64,000 bases of DNA from a virus. A model generated the notes under the pieces. It worked only from the letters and a program-made list of their open reading frames with translations, had not been told where the DNA came from and made no database searches. Where the stretch lies: the IMG/VR virus record IMGVR_UViG_3300044641_001047, positions 1 to 64,000 of that record, one strand, 5' to 3'. Position 1 is the first letter of the stretch. Every line of letters starts with the position of its first letter. Both the position numbers and the translations under genes were made by a program. Positions 61,795 through 64,000 of this stretch are shown here, piece after piece.

Positions 61795-63762
61795 TTATTT
61801 ATACATCTTATCAAACCAATCATTGCTAGAGTTATCAGTGTCATTAAAGCTTAACTCCTTGTTGTACAGTTCTCTAGTGTGGTACATCCCCACCATCAAA
61901 GCCATAACACGGTCAAAGTTACCTTTCCTATTAAACTTGATTAACTCTTGCAGCAATGCAAGGTCGTAAATCTTTTGCAAGTTAAGGGTAATATTGCCTT
62001 CTTCGTCAGCTCCCCTACCAGAAATTAACCAGTCTCTGATATAAAGTTCTCCCTGAGACTTTCTCTGCTCGGTCATGTGCATACCAAACTGACGTTTAAC
62101 ATTCTTACTTCGTAGTTCTTTCTTATCCAGCATTTCGAATTCCTCTTGCAGCAAGTGCATTTTACGAAATCTTTTGGCATAAGCTATTACTTCTCCTCGG
62201 TCATTTTCAAATCCTATCTTAGCATTGTAGTATTCTGCTAGCATAAATAGAGTTCTATTGTACTCATCCTGAGTCTGAGGACGGCCTACGTAAGATGCTA
62301 CGATTAAGTCATCTGGCTTAGACATGTTGTTGGGTACCTTAATAACATAAGCTGCTCCAAGAGAGCTCGAGCTTTCTGCCTTTCCCTGTGCATAGGGGTC
62401 ATGGCAAATAACGTAGAGATTCTTTGGGGTTACTTCTTCTACCTCTGTTTTAAATGGAGGTTCGTAGATTACTACAGCCCCAGTTAAGTCATCATCTTTT
62501 CTATGAGGGAATTTAGATATAGGACGTAGATTATTGTTAGGGGTGAAGTCAGCTTTCCCTTTAGAGTTGTAATACATCTCTCCTACTACCCCGATACTAT
62601 CCAGATTACCAGATATGACTTTGTTGTACTGTTCTTTCAGGGAGTTAACGTCAAATGTATTGGCTGTTACTTGAAGTGTTGCTTCTTGAGGAGTAAAAGG
62701 ATGTTCAGCTATATACTGATCGTAGGACTTAGGGTCATTCCCTTTCTTTTTCTTTTCTCTCTGCTCTTCTTCGTACTCAACTGCTTCGTTAACTAAGCTA
62801 TTCCCATTCTCGTCTATAAATCCATCTAGATTCTTGTAGATTGGAACGAAGTAACCACAGATTGTCCCCATAGCCCCAGCATCCCAGTCGTTCTCAAACC
62901 CTAAACAGTTGTAAGCATCAGGGTGATAGAACAATTCTTCTAATCCCTCGAATCCAGGGCCCTCTTCTCCACCAGTTCCAAAGGCAATCATAGTTCCCAG
63001 TGTCTTAGAACCCTGTCTCATTGTAGGCATAGCTACCTCCCAAGCTTTAAGTAAGCCTGAGAATGAACCTGATTCTTCAAAGAAGATTAATTCCCCTGCT
63101 TTACCACGTATCTTGTCTGGGTCATCCTTTAGAGATACCCCAATTATCTGTGATTTAAACCCTAGAGTTACGTCAGCTCCGTTTACATTCTTCTTATACC
63201 CTGATTGCTTGTGCATCTCACGGTCAATCAGACGTGGCTGTGTCCAAGCTGTGTTATCGTCTATGAAAGATATGATATCCCAAGCCTTAGACAGCATTCC
63301 ATCCCCAGTTAAGTACTGCTTATCCGATGCAAATACGAAGTTCTTACTATTCCGTAGGTGAAAGTAGTTCCTACATAGCATAGCTGCAGCTTTATAAGAG
63401 AATCCCTTACGTCTAGCCTTTAATACAACCATGTGTTTGTTCTCTCTTCTAGCCTTATCTACAGCATTAAAGTATTCAAAATCCCCATCATAAAAGGCTG
63501 GAAATGTCCTATCTCTCCTAGATATTATCTCCCCATCTGGCTGCTCTTCATCTATAATCCTGTCAATAGGACAGTAGTTAAGGTAGAAATAGTGGAATCC
63601 TGATATCTTAACCCCATTTACCTCATAGCCATGCATGCATCTAAACTGTTCCCTATCCCAATAGTCGTAGTATTGCTTAGTTCCAGGTAGGGCATCAGTA
63701 TAATGCCCATATTCGATATAGTGCTTAGCAACTTCTGAGAATAGATGGGTATCCTTTAACAT
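61795..63762 (-). CDS. terL: Terminase large subunit
   Basis: This 655-aa motor protein packages DNA into the head. The ATPase part has a deviant Walker A, KARRKGFSYK (115-124), and Walker B, LIFFEE (225-230, catalytic E229 or E230). The nuclease part has VICHDPYAQG with D455, KIGFENDRGEV with E519 and D521, and NFDRVMALM with D617. These form the RNase H-like metal centre that cuts concatemers. Size and motifs fit crAss-like TerL proteins. The start overlaps the stop of the upstream gene as TAATG, which suggests coupling to the small subunit. Confidence 0.92.
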   Translation of the reverse strand: MLKDTHLFSEVAKHYIEYGHYTDALPGTKQYYDYWDREQFRCMHGYEVNGVKISGFHYFYLNYCPIDRIIDEEQPDGEIISRRDRTFPAFYDGDFEYFNAVDKARRENKHMVVLKARRKGFSYKAAAMLCRNYFHLRNSKNFVFASDKQYLTGDGMLSKAWDIISFIDDNTAWTQPRLIDREMHKQSGYKKNVNGADVTLGFKSQIIGVSLKDDPDKIRGKAGELIFFEESGSFSGLLKAWEVAMPTMRQGSKTLGTMIAFGTGGEEGPGFEGLEELFYHPDAYNCLGFENDWDAGAMGTICGYFVPIYKNLDGFIDENGNSLVNEAVEYEEEQREKKKKGNDPKSYDQYIAEHPFTPQEATLQVTANTFDVNSLKEQYNKVISGNLDSIGVVGEMYYNSKGKADFTPNNNLRPISKFPHRKDDDLTGAVVIYEPPFKTEVEEVTPKNLYVICHDPYAQGKAESSSSLGAAYVIKVPNNMSKPDDLIVASYVGRPQTQDEYNRTLFMLAEYYNAKIGFENDRGEVIAYAKRFRKMHLLQEEFEMLDKKELRSKNVKRQFGMHMTEQRKSQGELYIRDWLISGRGADEEGNITLNLQKIYDLALLQELIKFNRKGNFDRVMALMVGMYHTRELYNKELSFNDTDNSSNDWFDKMYK

Positions 63763-64000
63763 TATTCACTGTATTTGTTAGTCTTAACCCCTGCTCTGTT
63801 AGGATTGTCCTTAGCCTGTTGCTTCTGTACCAGTTCTTCTAGTCTATCTAATCCTTCGATTACCTCTCCAATCTTAGATAGGTTAGCAACAAGGTCTTTT
63901 GCTTGGTAGAGAAGCTTCCCGTTCTCATCCATAGCTGTTAAGTCTATGTCTTTGAAGTACTTTTCTAGCTTGTTAACTGCAGACCTAGCAGACTTAAGTA
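63762..64000 (-). CDS. Probable terminase small subunit, C-terminal part (partial)
   Basis: An open frame enters from the right edge and ends in TAA at 63762-63764, overlapping the TerL start. About 78 residues are visible and they are helical and charged: NKLEKYFKDIDLTAMDENG, then LVANLSKIGEVIEGLDRLEE and the ending GVKTNKYSE. The place directly upstream of TerL, the coupling and the oligomerisation-like helices fit a small terminase, which recognises the phage DNA. The N-terminal DNA-binding part is outside the window, so this is inferred. Confidence 0.6.
   Translation of the reverse strand, partial: LKSARSAVNKLEKYFKDIDLTAMDENGKLLYQAKDLVANLSKIGEVIEGLDRLEELVQKQQAKDNPNRAGVKTNKYSE

Noticed and set aside
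1-64000. Stop-codon reassignment (TAG or TGA), known in some crAss-like phages
   Set aside because: All long genes are open under the standard code, and TGA (425-427) and TAG (9768-9770) act as plausible stops before intergenic signals.
1-64000. tRNA genes, CRISPR arrays, integrase and insertion sequences
   Set aside because: No cloverleaf-sized gap, no repeat-spacer array, and no recombinase or transposase motif was seen; gaps between genes are mostly under 110 bases.

Overview
The window is a contiguous piece of a tailed double-stranded DNA phage genome of the crAss-like group (order Crassvirales), which infects Bacteroidota. Four things point there. A replication block and a structural block converge on each other. 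The order terminase large subunit, portal, scaffold-like protein and major capsid protein is typical. Three giant virion-type proteins (1520, 2482 and 2646 aa) lie at the far end of the structural block, one with the crAss-type RNA polymerase signature D-F-D-V-D. Leaders are AT-rich without clear Shine-Dalgarno sites, as in Bacteroidota. TAA, TAG and TGA all act as stops and the long frames are open under the standard code, so there is no stop-codon reassignment here. I saw no tRNA, CRISPR array, integrase or insertion sequence, and no stretch over 300 bases lacks a gene.

Right-pointing block (1-9770): the tail of an upstream gene, a small helix-turn-helix-like protein, a candidate abundant single-strand DNA-binding protein, a DnaG-type primase, a PD-(D/E)XK nuclease, RIIA- and RIIB-like proteins, a 5' flap endonuclease, an unrecognised 278-aa protein, uracil-DNA glycosylase and two small proteins, one MazG-like. 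The genes are tightly packed, often overlapping, and are divided by rho-independent terminators at about 1301, 2983 and 9772. The last lies in the 31-base gap between the two converging blocks.

Left-pointing block (64000-9802, transcribed right to left): the C-terminus of a probable small terminase, TerL, portal, a Dps-like four-helix protein, a 1048-aa protein, an acidic scaffold-like protein, the major capsid protein, several capsid, connector and fibre candidates, a metallophosphoesterase, a holin-like membrane protein, small basic proteins, then a 1955-aa candidate tail muzzle protein and five presumptive ejected cargo proteins (999, 763, 2646, 2482 and 1520 aa).

The most interesting content is the cargo set. 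The RNA polymerase carries an N-terminal zincin-like HExxH site. Its neighbour of 1520 aa carries a second HExxH site. The 2646-aa protein combines a polynucleotide-kinase-like P-loop domain with a RecB/Cas4-like nuclease. The 999-aa protein joins a glycine-zipper membrane segment to a peptidoglycan-binding-like repeat. Other signals worth checking are a Dps-like ferroxidase spacing in the 135-aa protein beside portal, a start-proximal motif TAnnTTTGTAnnnATG found at four genes on both strands, hairpins about 20 bases after exactly the two structural genes with the strongest codon bias, and a recurrent GG-x-x-x-Y short motif in three unrelated structural proteins. Functional calls rest on motif recognition by eye; no database search was run.
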